Shown here piece after piece: positions 1 through 8,900 of a DNA stretch of 64,000 bases (positions within the stretch are counted from its first letter, which is position 1; the number at the start of each line of letters is the position of its first letter). Both the position numbers and the translations under genes were made by a program. Source of the stretch: UBA4421 sp028228615 (lineage in GTDB: Bacteria > Pseudomonadota > Gammaproteobacteria > Pseudomonadales > Azotimanducaceae); contig JAOJBS010000007.1 of assembly GCA_028228615.1 (NCBI GenBank), positions 43,282 through 107,281 on the forward strand. The letters run 5' to 3'. The notes beneath the pieces are model-generated. The model was not told the origin of the DNA. It made no database searches and worked only from the letters and a program-made list of their open reading frames with translations.

Positions 1-1
1 G

Positions 2-505
2 ATTTTGGTTGAAACTGACGTAGACGCCCAACCTTTGGCAATTGCCCGCGCACTGCAAGCGATCCAAGAAAAGGAACAGGCTGGCGTTGTGATCTTTGGT
101 AAGCAAAGTATCGATTCTGACAACGGTCAAACCGGACAAATGTTTGCTGCTTTAACCGACATGCCTCAGGCAACTTTTGCCTCGGAAATTACCATTGCTG
201 ATGGTAAAGCCCAAGTCTCTCGCGAAATTGATGGCGGTATGCAGACACTTTCAATTAACTTGCCAGCGGTTGTTACAACCGATTTGCGTTTGAACGAACC
301 ACGCTACGCGTCATTGCCGAACATTATGAAAGCGAAGAAAAAGCAGCTTGATGTGTTCACACCTGAAGAACTGGGTGTTGATATGACACCTACCGTTGAA
401 GTTTTGACGGTTGAAGCACCTGCCGAGCGTCAAGCCGGTATAAAGGTAGAGTCTGTAGAGCAGTTAGTAGACAAACTTAAGAACGAAGCAAAGGTGATCT
501 CATGA
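2..505 (+). CDS. etfB: Electron transfer flavoprotein beta subunit, 5'-truncated
   Basis: This is the C-terminal two thirds (about 167 residues) of EtfB; the family is about 250 residues long, so the start lies left of the window. EtfB pairs with EtfA to pass electrons from acyl-CoA dehydrogenases to the membrane ETF:quinone oxidoreductase, and carries the AMP site. Visible family features are the FGKQSIDSDNGQTGQM stretch (AMP and subunit contact region) and the LRLNEPRYASLPNIMKAKKK segment, which is the EtfB signature. The stop overlaps the start of etfA by four bases (ATGA), as expected for translational coupling. The TTG at 5 is only an internal codon, not a start. Confidence 0.96.
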   Translation: MLVETDVDAQPLAIARALQAIQEKEQAGVVIFGKQSIDSDNGQTGQMFAALTDMPQATFASEITIADGKAQVSREIDGGMQTLSINLPAVVTTDLRLNEPRYASLPNIMKAKKKQLDVFTPEELGVDMTPTVEVLTVEAPAERQAGIKVESVEQLVDKLKNEAKVIS

Positions 506-1431
506 GCATATTAGTCATTGCAGAACATGATAATTCTGAAAACAAAACCCAAACATTGGTAACCCTAGCGGCAGCTCAAGCAATTGGTGGAGAAATTCAC
601 GTATTGGTTGCAGGTAGTGGAGTAGACGGCGTTGCGAACCAAGTAGCAGGCGCAGCCGGTGTGAGCAAAGTACTTGTTGCAGATAATGCAGCTTACGCAA
701 ACCAACTAGCAGAAAATGTCGCCGGTTTGGTTGTAGAGATTGCAGGTGGCTACAGCCACATTCTTGCTTCGCATACAGCAACAGGTAAGAGCTTTTTGCC
801 ACGAGTAGCGGCCAAGCTTGGCGTTGCTCAGATCTCCGACATCATTTCTGTAGAAAGCCCAGACACTTTTAAGCGTCCTATTTATGCAGGCAACGCAATT
901 GCTACAGTTAAAGCGAACGACGCAGTTAAAGTTGTTTCTGTTCGTGGTACAGCGTACGACGCAGTCGCAGCAACGGGCGGAAGCGCAGCAGTGGAAGCGT
1001 GTGATGTGGTTGTTGACGCAGGTATTTCTAGCTTTGTATCGGAGGAAATTGCTCAGTCCGAACGTCCAGAATTGACCGCAGCAGGCGTCATCATTTCTGG
1101 TGGCCGAGGCATGCAAAACGGCGAAAACTTCGGCATGTTAGAAGGCATTGCTGACAAGTTGGGTGCAGCTATTGGTGCATCACGTGCAGCAGTTGACGCT
1201 GGATTCGTACCAAACGACATGCAGGTCGGTCAAACAGGCAAAATTGTTGCCCCTGATCTGTACATTGCAGTAGGGATTTCTGGAGCTATCCAGCACTTGG
1301 CGGGTATGAAAGACAGCAAAGTAATCGTTGCCATCAATAAGGATGAAGACGCGCCGATTTTCCAAGTTGCCGATTACGGCCTGGTCGCTGACCTGTTTAC
1401 AGCGCTTCCAGAGTTGGAATCAATGATCTAA
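502..1431 (+). CDS. etfA: Electron transfer flavoprotein alpha subunit
   Basis: Full-length EtfA (309 residues, normal for the family). It binds FAD and forms a cytoplasmic heterodimer with EtfB, accepting electrons from acyl-CoA dehydrogenases. The N-terminal half has the ETF alpha/beta-like fold. The C-terminal half has the FAD domain with VISGGRGMQ, GQTGKIVAPDLYIAVGISGA and the closing VAINKDEDAPIF signature. It is coupled to etfB by a 4-base overlap. A terminator-like hairpin follows directly, so etfBA is probably the end of its transcript. The two acyl-CoA dehydrogenases at 26.3-29.2 kb are plausible partners (inference). Confidence 0.98.
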   Translation: MSILVIAEHDNSENKTQTLVTLAAAQAIGGEIHVLVAGSGVDGVANQVAGAAGVSKVLVADNAAYANQLAENVAGLVVEIAGGYSHILASHTATGKSFLPRVAAKLGVAQISDIISVESPDTFKRPIYAGNAIATVKANDAVKVVSVRGTAYDAVAATGGSAAVEACDVVVDAGISSFVSEEIAQSERPELTAAGVIISGGRGMQNGENFGMLEGIADKLGAAIGASRAAVDAGFVPNDMQVGQTGKIVAPDLYIAVGISGAIQHLAGMKDSKVIVAINKDEDAPIFQVADYGLVADLFTALPELESMI

Positions 1432-1453
1432 CCGATCGTTGACCGGCTTTTTT
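1432..1453 (+). terminator. Likely Rho-independent terminator of etfBA
   Basis: Directly after the etfA stop, CCGATC and GACCGG form a 6-bp stem with one mismatch and a GTT loop, followed by C and six T. The stem is short but the T-run is well placed. Confidence 0.6.
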
Positions 1454-1480
1454 AACCAGGTGAGGTCCTCTCACCTGGTT
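1454..1480. repeat. Perfect 11-bp hairpin after the etfBA terminator
   Basis: AACCAGGTGAG and CTCACCTGGTT are perfect inverted arms around a 5-base loop (GTCCT). On the plus strand the T-run comes before the hairpin, not after it, and neither strand gives a classical terminator from this hairpin. It lies 170 bases beyond the pyrB stop, on the far side from pyrB's promoter. It could be an mRNA-stabilising 3' structure or a protein site; the sequence does not decide. Confidence 0.55.
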
Positions 1481-1650
1481 AGTGCCCTATCTGGGCGCAT
1501 TCTTGCTAAATCTTTGCAGCGGTTTCCATTCTATTTACAACGCTGCGCCACTTGGCTTTGCGCCGCGAGCCACGTCTAAGCGATTGTTTTATAATACTTT
1601 TTATTTGTTGGTACCGTCGCGTTTTTAACCGTTGTCGGAAAATCTGCTAA

Positions 1651-2673
1651 TTAAGTCGGTAGGTGCCGTTTGGCCGTATACCAAGTTACCGGCTGGGCAT
1701 GGTTGTCTACCTCATCCACCACATCCAAAACCAGCGCGAACAATGCCATGCGAATAAGCATGCCGTTGTCTGTTTGGCGAAAAATCGCCAGATTCGGATT
1801 TTGATTCAGGTCGTCGTCCAGTTCTTGTGCTTGCGCTCGAGAATCCCTCGGCAGAGGGTGCATGATGACCGTATTGGGCGCGCAATTTTGTGTGTAAATG
1901 GCCTGATTCAGCCTGAATAGTCCTTTGTATTTGTCCGCCTCTTGCTGAGAGGGGAAACGCTCCTCTTGGGTGCGCGTGACGTAAAGAATGTCAACGCCTT
2001 GGATACCCTCGGCCATATCATGGAATACATTGATTGTATGGTTGGCGGCTTTAAGCAGATCTAGCACATCATCTGGCAGCGCAAGCTCTGGTGGCGAAAT
2101 TAAATTCAGTTGAATATTGTCGTAAAGGCACAGCAGTTTGCACAGGGAATGCACTGCGCGACCAAACTTCAGATCACCGATTAAGGCAATTTTTAAGCCG
2201 TCTATGCTCTGACCGCTGGCTGCCATTTCTGTGCGCATGGTATACAGGTCTAAGAGGGCTTGGCTTGGGTGTTCATTGGGTCCATCGCCGCCGTTGATCA
2301 CAGGTACTCGGCTGGCTTCGGCAAATTCTGCAACGCTGCCGGACTCCGGGTGGCGCATGACAATGACATCACTGTAACCAGACAATACTCTGGCCGTGTC
2401 GTAAAGAGATTCACCTTTGGCCAGCGACGAGGCTTTGACCTCGGTGGTTTCGCGTACTTCTCCACCCAACAAATTAAACGCGGAACCAAAAGAAACTCGG
2501 GTTCGGGTGCTGGGTTCAAAGAACATATTGGAGAGTATTGCACCTTGCAAAACCCGGGTGATTTTTTTGCGCATTGCGTAGGGTTGCATACCATCTGCAA
2601 CTTCGAATACGCGGTCCGCGGCTAATCGATCGAATTGCCCAACCGAAATTATGTGATTGCCAACAAAATCCAA
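1651..2673 (-). CDS. pyrB: Aspartate carbamoyltransferase catalytic chain
   Basis: PyrB joins carbamoyl phosphate and L-aspartate in the first committed step of pyrimidine synthesis, in the cytoplasm. The carbamoyl-phosphate motif is S55-T-R-T-R59 in FFEPSTRTRVSF, the ASSLAKGESLYDT loop brings the second-subunit Ser/Lys, and VIMHPLPRDSR corresponds to the HPLPR motif. At 340 residues it is about 30 longer than E. coli PyrB, like the long form of several marine gammaproteobacteria. No pyrI regulatory-chain gene is adjacent, so allosteric control by PyrI is not supported here. It is a single gene facing etfA and diverging from the gsp operon. Confidence 0.97.
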   Translation of the reverse strand: MDFVGNHIISVGQFDRLAADRVFEVADGMQPYAMRKKITRVLQGAILSNMFFEPSTRTRVSFGSAFNLLGGEVRETTEVKASSLAKGESLYDTARVLSGYSDVIVMRHPESGSVAEFAEASRVPVINGGDGPNEHPSQALLDLYTMRTEMAASGQSIDGLKIALIGDLKFGRAVHSLCKLLCLYDNIQLNLISPPELALPDDVLDLLKAANHTINVFHDMAEGIQGVDILYVTRTQEERFPSQQEADKYKGLFRLNQAIYTQNCAPNTVIMHPLPRDSRAQAQELDDDLNQNPNLAIFRQTDNGMLIRMALFALVLDVVDEVDNHAQPVTWYTAKRHLPT

Positions 2674-2779
2674 AGTGATGCATCCCTCGGTAAGTGATGA
2701 AGTAATGATACTATGTAGCGGCTTTGTGAATAAGCACCTTGGGTACTTTTTGTAATAAGAGTTAATATTAGGATGCAGG

Positions 2780-2807
2780 CACCTCGCCTATTTGCGGGGG
2801 CGGGGTG
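2780..2807. repeat. GC-rich hairpin between pyrB and gspE
   Basis: In the 230-base divergent gap, CACCTCGCC and GGCGGGGTG can pair over 9 positions (one G-U) around a 10-base loop. It lies about 100 bases before gspE, so it would sit in a gspE leader or operator. No T-run follows. The rest of the gap must hold both divergent promoters, but I cannot place them with confidence. Confidence 0.4.
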
Positions 2808-2903
2808 TCCGGTGACGGTTTTGCCGCTTTACATGAGCGCAGTCGAGTTCTGGTCCGCAAATGAATATAGAAGCCTTTGAAGTCGAAATAGGAAATTGTA
2901 GGC

Positions 2904-4445
2904 ATGAGTAGCAATATAGAGTCTGGCTTAACGCTCGAAGCGCAAAATGTGAGTGCTGATCCTGCGGAAACATCCCCCCATGTGCCAACGCTGCCTTTTG
3001 CTTTTGCGCGCCGTTTTGGCGTGGTGCTAGATTCTCGACCAAATGACAGCGGCGCTTATGAAGTGGCGGCTAAAACTCAGCCGCGCCTTTCCACATTGGC
3101 CGAGATCCGACGGATTACCCAACATCCCACCGTGATAAGAATTGTTGCAGAAGACGAATTTGATCAGTTGCTGTCCGCCGCTTACTCCCAAGACTCTAGT
3201 GAAGCCAAACAAATGGTCGAGGATCTTGGCGGCGAGATGGATCTTGCCAGCCTAGCCAGCGCTTTACCAAAAACCGAAGACCTTTTAGATCAGGCGGATG
3301 ATGCGCCAATTATTCGGCTGATTAACGCTTTATTGTCTGAGGCGATAAGAGAAAACGCCTCAGATGTGCATATTGAAACCTTCGACAAAGCACTGGTTGT
3401 GCGGTTTCGCGTTGATGGCGTAATGCGTGAAGTGGTGCGGCCTAGGCGGGAATTGGCGTCGCTGTTGGTTTCAAGAATCAAAGTCATGGCCCGTTTAGAC
3501 ATCGCAGAAAAGCGTGTGCCTCAAGATGGTCGTATTTCACTGCTGTTAGGTGGGCGAGAAGTGGATGTGCGGGTCAGTACCATGCCAGCAAGTGCGGGCG
3601 AGCGGGTGGTTATGCGGCTGCTGGATAAGCAAGCCGGGCGGCTACAGTTGCAGCGATTAGGCCTGCAAACCCACACGCTGGAAGCTTTACAAAATGTTGT
3701 GCATAAACCCCACGGCATATTTTTGGTGACTGGCCCAACGGGTTCAGGCAAAACCACAACCCTTTACGCAGCATTGGCCGAGTTAGACAGCACTGTAATT
3801 AACGTGTTGACGGTTGAAGATCCAATTGAATACAGCTTGCCTGGCATTGGTCAGACCCAGGTGAATAACAAGGCAGATATGACATTTGCTAGAGGTTTGC
3901 GCGCCATTTTACGCCAAGACCCAGATGTCGTGATGGTGGGCGAAATTCGTGATTTGGAGACGGCGGAAATTGCCGTACAGTCTAGTTTGACTGGTCACAT
4001 GGTGATGTCCACATTGCACACCAACAGCGCTATTGGCGCAGTGACACGACTCATGGATATGGGGGTTGAACCATTTCTATTAAGTTCGAGTATTGTCGGT
4101 GTGCTTGCGCAGAGATTGGTGCGGGTACTCTGCCCAGACTGCCGCGTGCCAAGGCCAGCTACGCCGGTTGAACTGAGCTTTTTAGGCGAGCGGGTGGCTC
4201 AGGTATTTACCGCGCCCGGATGCAGCTCTTGTTCGCAATCTGGATTCCGCGGGCGCACAGGTATTTATGAAATGGTGGCCATTGACGAAATACTGCGACA
4301 GCATATTCATGATGGCAGTAGTGAGCATGAAATGGTGGCGTATGCGCGCGCAAAAGCGCCGAGTATTCGCCAAGACGGCGTACAAAAAGTGCTGTTAGGC
4401 GTGACCACAGTGGAAGAAGTGTTGCGGGTAAGCCTTGATGATTAA
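2904..4445 (+). CDS. gspE: Type II secretion ATPase GspE
   Basis: Hexameric cytoplasmic ATPase that powers pseudopilus assembly of the type II secretion system. The N-terminal 100 residues match the GspE/PilB N domain that docks to GspL. The Walker A motif is GPTGSGKTT with K283. The Asp box (TVEDPIEY), Walker B region (DPDVVMVGEIRD, about residues 339-350) and His box (MSTLHTNSA) follow. Two CxxC pairs (LCPDC, GCSSC, about residues 410-440) form the zinc subdomain typical of GspE. Length 513 is normal. First gene of a tight gspE-M run; gspC and gspD, which usually come first, are missing. Confidence 0.97.
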   Translation: MSSNIESGLTLEAQNVSADPAETSPHVPTLPFAFARRFGVVLDSRPNDSGAYEVAAKTQPRLSTLAEIRRITQHPTVIRIVAEDEFDQLLSAAYSQDSSEAKQMVEDLGGEMDLASLASALPKTEDLLDQADDAPIIRLINALLSEAIRENASDVHIETFDKALVVRFRVDGVMREVVRPRRELASLLVSRIKVMARLDIAEKRVPQDGRISLLLGGREVDVRVSTMPASAGERVVMRLLDKQAGRLQLQRLGLQTHTLEALQNVVHKPHGIFLVTGPTGSGKTTTLYAALAELDSTVINVLTVEDPIEYSLPGIGQTQVNNKADMTFARGLRAILRQDPDVVMVGEIRDLETAEIAVQSSLTGHMVMSTLHTNSAIGAVTRLMDMGVEPFLLSSSIVGVLAQRLVRVLCPDCRVPRPATPVELSFLGERVAQVFTAPGCSSCSQSGFRGRTGIYEMVAIDEILRQHIHDGSSEHEMVAYARAKAPSIRQDGVQKVLLGVTTVEEVLRVSLDD

Positions 4446-4463
4446 GGTAACCCTGAGCTAGTT

Positions 4464-5681
4464 ATGGCTGCATTTGAATACAAAGCAGTGGACGCGAAAG
4501 GGCGTCAAAAAAAAGGCGTTATAGAAGCTGACAGCGCCCGTCATGCGCGTCAATTACTGCGCGATCAATCGCTGTTTCCAACGGGTATAGAGACTACTCG
4601 AGACAGAAAGACATCTAGTGGCGCGAGCAAAAGCGCTCTTTTTACGAGAAATTTAGGCGGGCTGGACCGTGTGTTATTCACCCGCCAATTGGCAACACTT
4701 ATTGGTTCTAGTATGCCTATCGAGGAGGCGTTAGCTGCAGTTGCCGAGCAGTCAGAAAAGCAGCACATGCGCTCATTGGTAATGGCCATTCGCAGTAAGG
4801 TACTGGAAGGCTTTACCTTAGCGGCAAGTCTTGGTGAGTACCCGGGAAGCTTTAATGCGTTGTATCGCTCCACGGTTTCTGCGGGAGAACAGTCGGGTTA
4901 TTTAGACAACGTGCTAGAAAATTTGGCTGACTATCAAGAGCGTCAATTCTCAGCCACACGCAACGTTGAAATGGCCTTAGTGTATCCGGTTGTATTGCTT
5001 GGCTTAGCGTTTCTGATAGTGGGCGCACTGATGGTTTATGTAGTGCCAGAAATGGTCACGGTGATTGTCGACACTGGACAACAGTTGCCGTGGTTTACCG
5101 TAGTGCTTATTCAAATGACGGAAATTTTGTCCGCTTATTGGTGGTTGATTATTGCAGGCTTTGCAGCGCTTGTTATCGTTACTCGTTGGCTGCTCAGCCA
5201 GCCTAACGTGCGGCTAAAGTGGGACCGAGTGAAATTTGACCTTCCCCTTGTGGGGCGTATCAGCCGTAGTGCAAACTCGTCACGTTTCGCAAATACGTTG
5301 TCTATTCTTACCCGCTCAGGAGTACCGTTAGTAGACGCTATGCTGATTGCCAGCGATGTTGTTGCTAACAGCTGGTTACAACGAGGGCTGAAAAAAGCCA
5401 CGCAAAGTGTCAGCGAAGGCCGCAGTTTGAAAGCCAGCCTGACCGATGTAGGCCAGTTTCCGCCAATGATGCTGCATATGATTGCAGCGGGTGAACAAAG
5501 TGGTCAGTTAGACACCATGCTGGGTCGCGTTGCTGAGTTTCAGCAGAACGAAGTTGAGCGAGTTGTAGCCACGGTGGTTAAATTGTTTGAACCTCTAATG
5601 CTATTGGTAATGGGCGGGGTAGTATTGTTTATTGTCATGGCAATCTTGCTACCATTGCTGAGCATGAATCAGCTGGTCTAA
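4464..5681 (+). CDS. gspF: Type II secretion inner-membrane platform protein GspF
   Basis: GspF is the polytopic core of the inner-membrane platform, contacting GspE and GspL. The 405-residue protein has the usual two repeats of the T2SF domain (about residues 70-195 and 275-395). Three hydrophobic segments lie near residues 170-190, 225-245 and 375-400. The N-terminal MAAFEYKAVDAKGRQKKGVIEA is the family start. It begins 18 bases after gspE and is almost certainly co-transcribed with it. Confidence 0.97.
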   Translation: MAAFEYKAVDAKGRQKKGVIEADSARHARQLLRDQSLFPTGIETTRDRKTSSGASKSALFTRNLGGLDRVLFTRQLATLIGSSMPIEEALAAVAEQSEKQHMRSLVMAIRSKVLEGFTLAASLGEYPGSFNALYRSTVSAGEQSGYLDNVLENLADYQERQFSATRNVEMALVYPVVLLGLAFLIVGALMVYVVPEMVTVIVDTGQQLPWFTVVLIQMTEILSAYWWLIIAGFAALVIVTRWLLSQPNVRLKWDRVKFDLPLVGRISRSANSSRFANTLSILTRSGVPLVDAMLIASDVVANSWLQRGLKKATQSVSEGRSLKASLTDVGQFPPMMLHMIAAGEQSGQLDTMLGRVAEFQQNEVERVVATVVKLFEPLMLLVMGGVVLFIVMAILLPLLSMNQLV

Positions 5682-5918
5682 TAGCCAGATAAGAAGATTT
5701 GAACGATATTGAAACGACATTGAAAAGACAAAAGCATTAAGAATGTTCAAGCCAGAAGAGTGCTGCTTGAGTTGATTGAAAAACACAATTTTGAGACATC
5801 TAAAATGAATAACACGCTCTATTCAACCGCGGCAAAAGAAATAGCTGAGGTACGCGAAAACTGCTCAATGGATTCTTCGTTAGTCTCTAAGGGCGGGCTG
5901 CGGGGTAATGCAAGTTCC

Positions 5919-6344
5919 ATGCAAAAACAGAGGCGAGTGCAGGGCTTTACGCTGATTGAAATCTTGGTGGTCATTGTGATTTTGGGAATTCTTGGCGCAG
6001 TGGTTGCTCCGCAAATTTTGTCCCGGCCAGATACCGCCCGCGTGCAAGCTGCGCAAACTGACTTGCGTACGCTTTCGTCCGCGTTAGATATTTACCGTTT
6101 GGATAATTTCAATTACCCCTCGTCGGATCAAGGTTTAGAGGCCCTCGTGCAAGCGCCTAGTGGTTTTCCCGAGGCGAAAGGTTGGAATCCTGATGGGTAT
6201 ATCAAGAAATTGCCCGAAGATCCCTGGGGGATGCCTTACATTTACGAGAATATCGATGGTCGTATTAACTTGATCAGTTTAGGCGCTGACCGAGAAGAGG
6301 GCGGTGAAGGGACCAATGCCGATATCAGTTTAGATAACCTCTGA
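5919..6344 (+). CDS. gspG: Major pseudopilin GspG
   Basis: GspG is the main subunit of the periplasmic pseudopilus; the prepilin peptidase cuts before F and N-methylates it. I chose ATG 5919 because it gives MQKQRRVQG/FTLIEILVV, a normal 9-residue basic leader. The reading frame is open back to 5760, which would add 53 residues before the leader, unusual for this family. The product (141 residues) has the hydrophobic spine helix, the conserved GLEALV...PEDPWG core and a C-terminal acidic calcium-loop region (GADREEGGEGTNADI). The 5682-5918 stretch before this start shows no other gene, only that in-frame extension. Confidence 0.93.
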   Translation: MQKQRRVQGFTLIEILVVIVILGILGAVVAPQILSRPDTARVQAAQTDLRTLSSALDIYRLDNFNYPSSDQGLEALVQAPSGFPEAKGWNPDGYIKKLPEDPWGMPYIYENIDGRINLISLGADREEGGEGTNADISLDNL

Positions 6345-6362
6345 GTCTATAAAGTTTAACCC

Positions 6363-6896
6363 ATGTCGGTTAACTCACCATTCGTGCAAAAATTGGCTCG
6401 GGGTTTCACTCTGATAGAAATTCTTGTGGTGATGTTGGTCATTGGCATTGCCGTAGGAGTTATCGGCTTCTCTTTCTCGGCCTCAAACAGTTATTACTCG
6501 GCAAACGCCTACGCTCAGCGTTTAGCCCAGCGAATTGAAATGGCCCGAGATCGTGCGATTCAATCTAATTCAGAGTGGGGCATGTTCGTTGCTAAAGACG
6601 AATATCATTTTGCCATTTTTGACCATATAAACGGCGAGTGGTTTGAGCACACGACAAAGCCCTTCAATGCAGAAAAAACTCAATATACTTTGAACTTTAA
6701 ACTCACCGTGGAAGATTACCCTGCTCAAGTAGATTCAGATGATGAGGAATTGCCGGATCTAATCTTTTTTTCTAGCGGTGAGGTGAGTCCTTTTGTGCTT
6801 GACCTTAAAATAGATGAGTTGCCCAACGCGACTTGGCAATTTCAATCCGACGGCTTTTCTCAAGTACGCGCCGAACAACAGGATAATTCCCTGTGA
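6363..6896 (+). CDS. gspH: Minor pseudopilin GspH
   Basis: Minor pseudopilin. Its leader MSVNSPFVQKLARG/FTLIEILVV has the G/F cleavage site and Glu+5, followed by a hydrophobic helix. The globular part begins SASNSYYSANAYAQRLAQRI and is typical of GspH; total length is 177 residues. It lies between gspG and gspI and overlaps gspI by four bases, which supports the assignment over other FimT/GspH-like proteins. Confidence 0.93.
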   Translation: MSVNSPFVQKLARGFTLIEILVVMLVIGIAVGVIGFSFSASNSYYSANAYAQRLAQRIEMARDRAIQSNSEWGMFVAKDEYHFAIFDHINGEWFEHTTKPFNAEKTQYTLNFKLTVEDYPAQVDSDDEELPDLIFFSSGEVSPFVLDLKIDELPNATWQFQSDGFSQVRAEQQDNSL

Positions 6897-7282
6897 AACG
6901 AAACTCATCTGGCGGTTTCACCCTTATAGAAATGCTTATTGCGGTAGTGATCATTGGCGCGGTAGGCACAGCTATTGCAACCGCCATTGGCGGCGTGGCT
7001 AATCAAACATTCTCGTTAGAGCGCAAAACGGTGGCGAACTGGGTTGCTAGCAACCACATTACGCAAATACGTATTGCGCAACGTGCTGAGCCAAAGATTT
7101 TGCCTGAGGGTAAAATCAATACCCAAGTTTTTATGGCTCAGCGGCAGTGGGAGATTGAAACCACCACTTTAGCTACAGATCACCCTTGGTTGCGGCGACT
7201 TGAAGTGGACGTTTATGAGGTTGCTGAGGGCGAACGCAAGGGCCCATATGATCATTTAACCGCTTTCATTGGGCGCTACTGA
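6893..7282 (+). CDS. gspI: Minor pseudopilin GspI
   Basis: Short minor pseudopilin (129 residues) expected to sit in the GspIJK tip of the pseudopilus. The leader MKRNSSGG/FTLIEMLIAV has the G/F cleavage site and Glu+5. WVASNHITQIRI resembles the family's W-A-x-N-x-x motif. It starts inside the gspH stop (ATGA-type overlap: ...CTGTGAAACG has GTG at 6893) and ends on the first base of gspJ's ATG. Confidence 0.93.
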   Translation: MKRNSSGGFTLIEMLIAVVIIGAVGTAIATAIGGVANQTFSLERKTVANWVASNHITQIRIAQRAEPKILPEGKINTQVFMAQRQWEIETTTLATDHPWLRRLEVDVYEVAEGERKGPYDHLTAFIGRY

Positions 7283-7875
7283 TGAGGCGTCGTCAACATG
7301 CCTTTACCCTCATTGAAATTCTGGTAGCGCTATTTATCTTTGCACTAGTGGCGTTGATTAGCGGGCAATTGTTGTCGCGTACGCTGAGTGCGCAGGACCA
7401 ATTGCAGGATAGGGGTGAGCGCTTGGCGCTAGTGCATAGAGCCATGCAAATTGTTCAGCGTGACCTGTTGCAACTGACCGATCGCTCGATTAGAGATTCC
7501 GACAGTTTGGTGCCACTTGCGCCGCTGTTGATTAACACCGATGGGTTTATAGAAATGACCAGAATGGGGTGGCGCAACCCGCTTAAGCATCGCCGTTCAG
7601 AAATGCAGCGGGTCAGCTATCGATTAGAGGATGAAAAACTGATTCGTGGATATTGGCATACGCTGGATCGTGGCTACGATGCGGAACCGGCGTTTCAAAC
7701 TCTGCTTGAGGAGGTAGAGCGGGTTGAGTTTTACGTGCTTGATACTCAAGGTGAGGAGCATAAATTTTGGCCGCCTCAGAGTCAGGGGGGGCAGGCAGCG
7801 GATCCAGCTGCAATTATTCTGCGCATTGAAATTGTGCCCTTCGGAGTGGTAGAACGAATTTGGCAGGTGCCTTAA
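7282..7875 (+). CDS. gspJ: Minor pseudopilin GspJ
   Basis: Tip pseudopilin GspJ, 197 residues. The leader MRRRQHA/FTLIEILVAL has A rather than G before the cleavage-site F, as seen in many GspJ proteins. The body contains LVHRAMQIVQRDLLQLTDRS and a late VERVEFYVLDTQGEE segment typical of the family. The start ATG shares one base with the gspI stop and the stop shares one base with the gspK ATG, so translation is tightly coupled. Confidence 0.94.
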   Translation: MRRRQHAFTLIEILVALFIFALVALISGQLLSRTLSAQDQLQDRGERLALVHRAMQIVQRDLLQLTDRSIRDSDSLVPLAPLLINTDGFIEMTRMGWRNPLKHRRSEMQRVSYRLEDEKLIRGYWHTLDRGYDAEPAFQTLLEEVERVEFYVLDTQGEEHKFWPPQSQGGQAADPAAIILRIEIVPFGVVERIWQVP

Positions 7876-8891
7876 TGAGAACTCGGGCGGAAGACAACGG
7901 CATATCAACGAACCCTTCCAAAGCTGGCCTTGGTTTCGCAGCTAGAGAGAAAGGCGTTGCTTTAATCAGTGTGCTGTTGATTGTGGCGATTTTAGTTGGC
8001 TTAAGTACTCAGCTGCTTTCAAATCACCATTTGGTGGTTAGTCAGCATCAGAATAGTTTCGAGCAGAATCAGGCGCTTCAATATGCTTACGGCGCCGAAG
8101 AATTAGCGCGCCAGTTGCTATTTGACGACTTTAGTATTTCAGGACCCGGTGTAGATCACCTGCTGGAGACTTGGGCTCAACCGGTATTGCCCTTTAAGCT
8201 CGATCAGGGCGGGTATCTTGAGGCTCAGGTGAGAGATTTAAATGGTTGTTTTAATGTAAACAGCCTAATGGGTGCGACCGGTGTGGACCATCTGGCACGA
8301 CTAAAGCGCTTGTTGCAGAATCTTGGTGTTGATCCGGGGCTGGGTGATCTGATAAAGGATTGGGTAGACATCGACCAGGACGTGACGGGGTTTGGTGCTG
8401 AAGACAATGCGTATTTAGGGCTAACGCCACCTTACAGAACCGCCAATCAGTCGATGCGGCATATTTCTGAGTTGTTTCTTCTAAATAATATTGAGTTTAA
8501 AGATGTTGGCATTGTTTCACCGCACTTATGCGTGCTACCAGGTGCAGATAACAAAGTTAATATAAACACAGCAACTGCTGAGTTCCTATATTCATTAGAC
8601 GCGGGCATCTCCATTGATGCGGCCCAAGGCCTGGTTGAATCTGAGCGCAGTTTTTTAGATGTGAAGAGCTTTGTTGATGCCCACCCAGAGTTTGAAATTG
8701 TCGCGCCGCAGTTGGGCGTAACCAGCGAATATTTTGAAATGCAGGCTAAAGTGCAAGTGGGTGAGAGTACAATGAGTATCGCCAGTCTATTTTTTCGTAA
8801 TGCGGACACGGGCGAGGTAACATTACTGCAACGAGATTTTGCCAAAATTTTTCAGTCTAAGGTTGTGGTTGATATAGATGCTGATAGCTAG
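7875..8891 (+). CDS. gspK: Pseudopilus tip protein GspK
   Basis: GspK (338 residues) caps the pseudopilus. A 25-residue N-region precedes the hydrophobic GVALISVLLIVAILVG helix, which lacks Glu+5 as is normal for GspK. The globular part has the DLNGCFNVNSL and KVNINTA segments typical of the family. I chose ATG 7875, which overlaps the gspJ stop, over an upstream ATG-less extension to 7860 because the one-base overlap matches the rest of the operon. Confidence 0.94.
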   Translation: MRTRAEDNGISTNPSKAGLGFAAREKGVALISVLLIVAILVGLSTQLLSNHHLVVSQHQNSFEQNQALQYAYGAEELARQLLFDDFSISGPGVDHLLETWAQPVLPFKLDQGGYLEAQVRDLNGCFNVNSLMGATGVDHLARLKRLLQNLGVDPGLGDLIKDWVDIDQDVTGFGAEDNAYLGLTPPYRTANQSMRHISELFLLNNIEFKDVGIVSPHLCVLPGADNKVNINTATAEFLYSLDAGISIDAAQGLVESERSFLDVKSFVDAHPEFEIVAPQLGVTSEYFEMQAKVQVGESTMSIASLFFRNADTGEVTLLQRDFAKIFQSKVVVDIDADS

Positions 8892-8900
8892 AGAATTATA

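Noticed and set aside
515..1365. Long reverse-strand open frames inside etfA
   Set aside because: They are antisense to a clear EtfA, have low-complexity translations and no ribosome site.
5760..5918. 53-residue N-terminal extension of GspG
   Set aside because: Prepilin leaders are short; ATG 5919 gives a normal 9-residue leader, and the extension has no recognisable feature.
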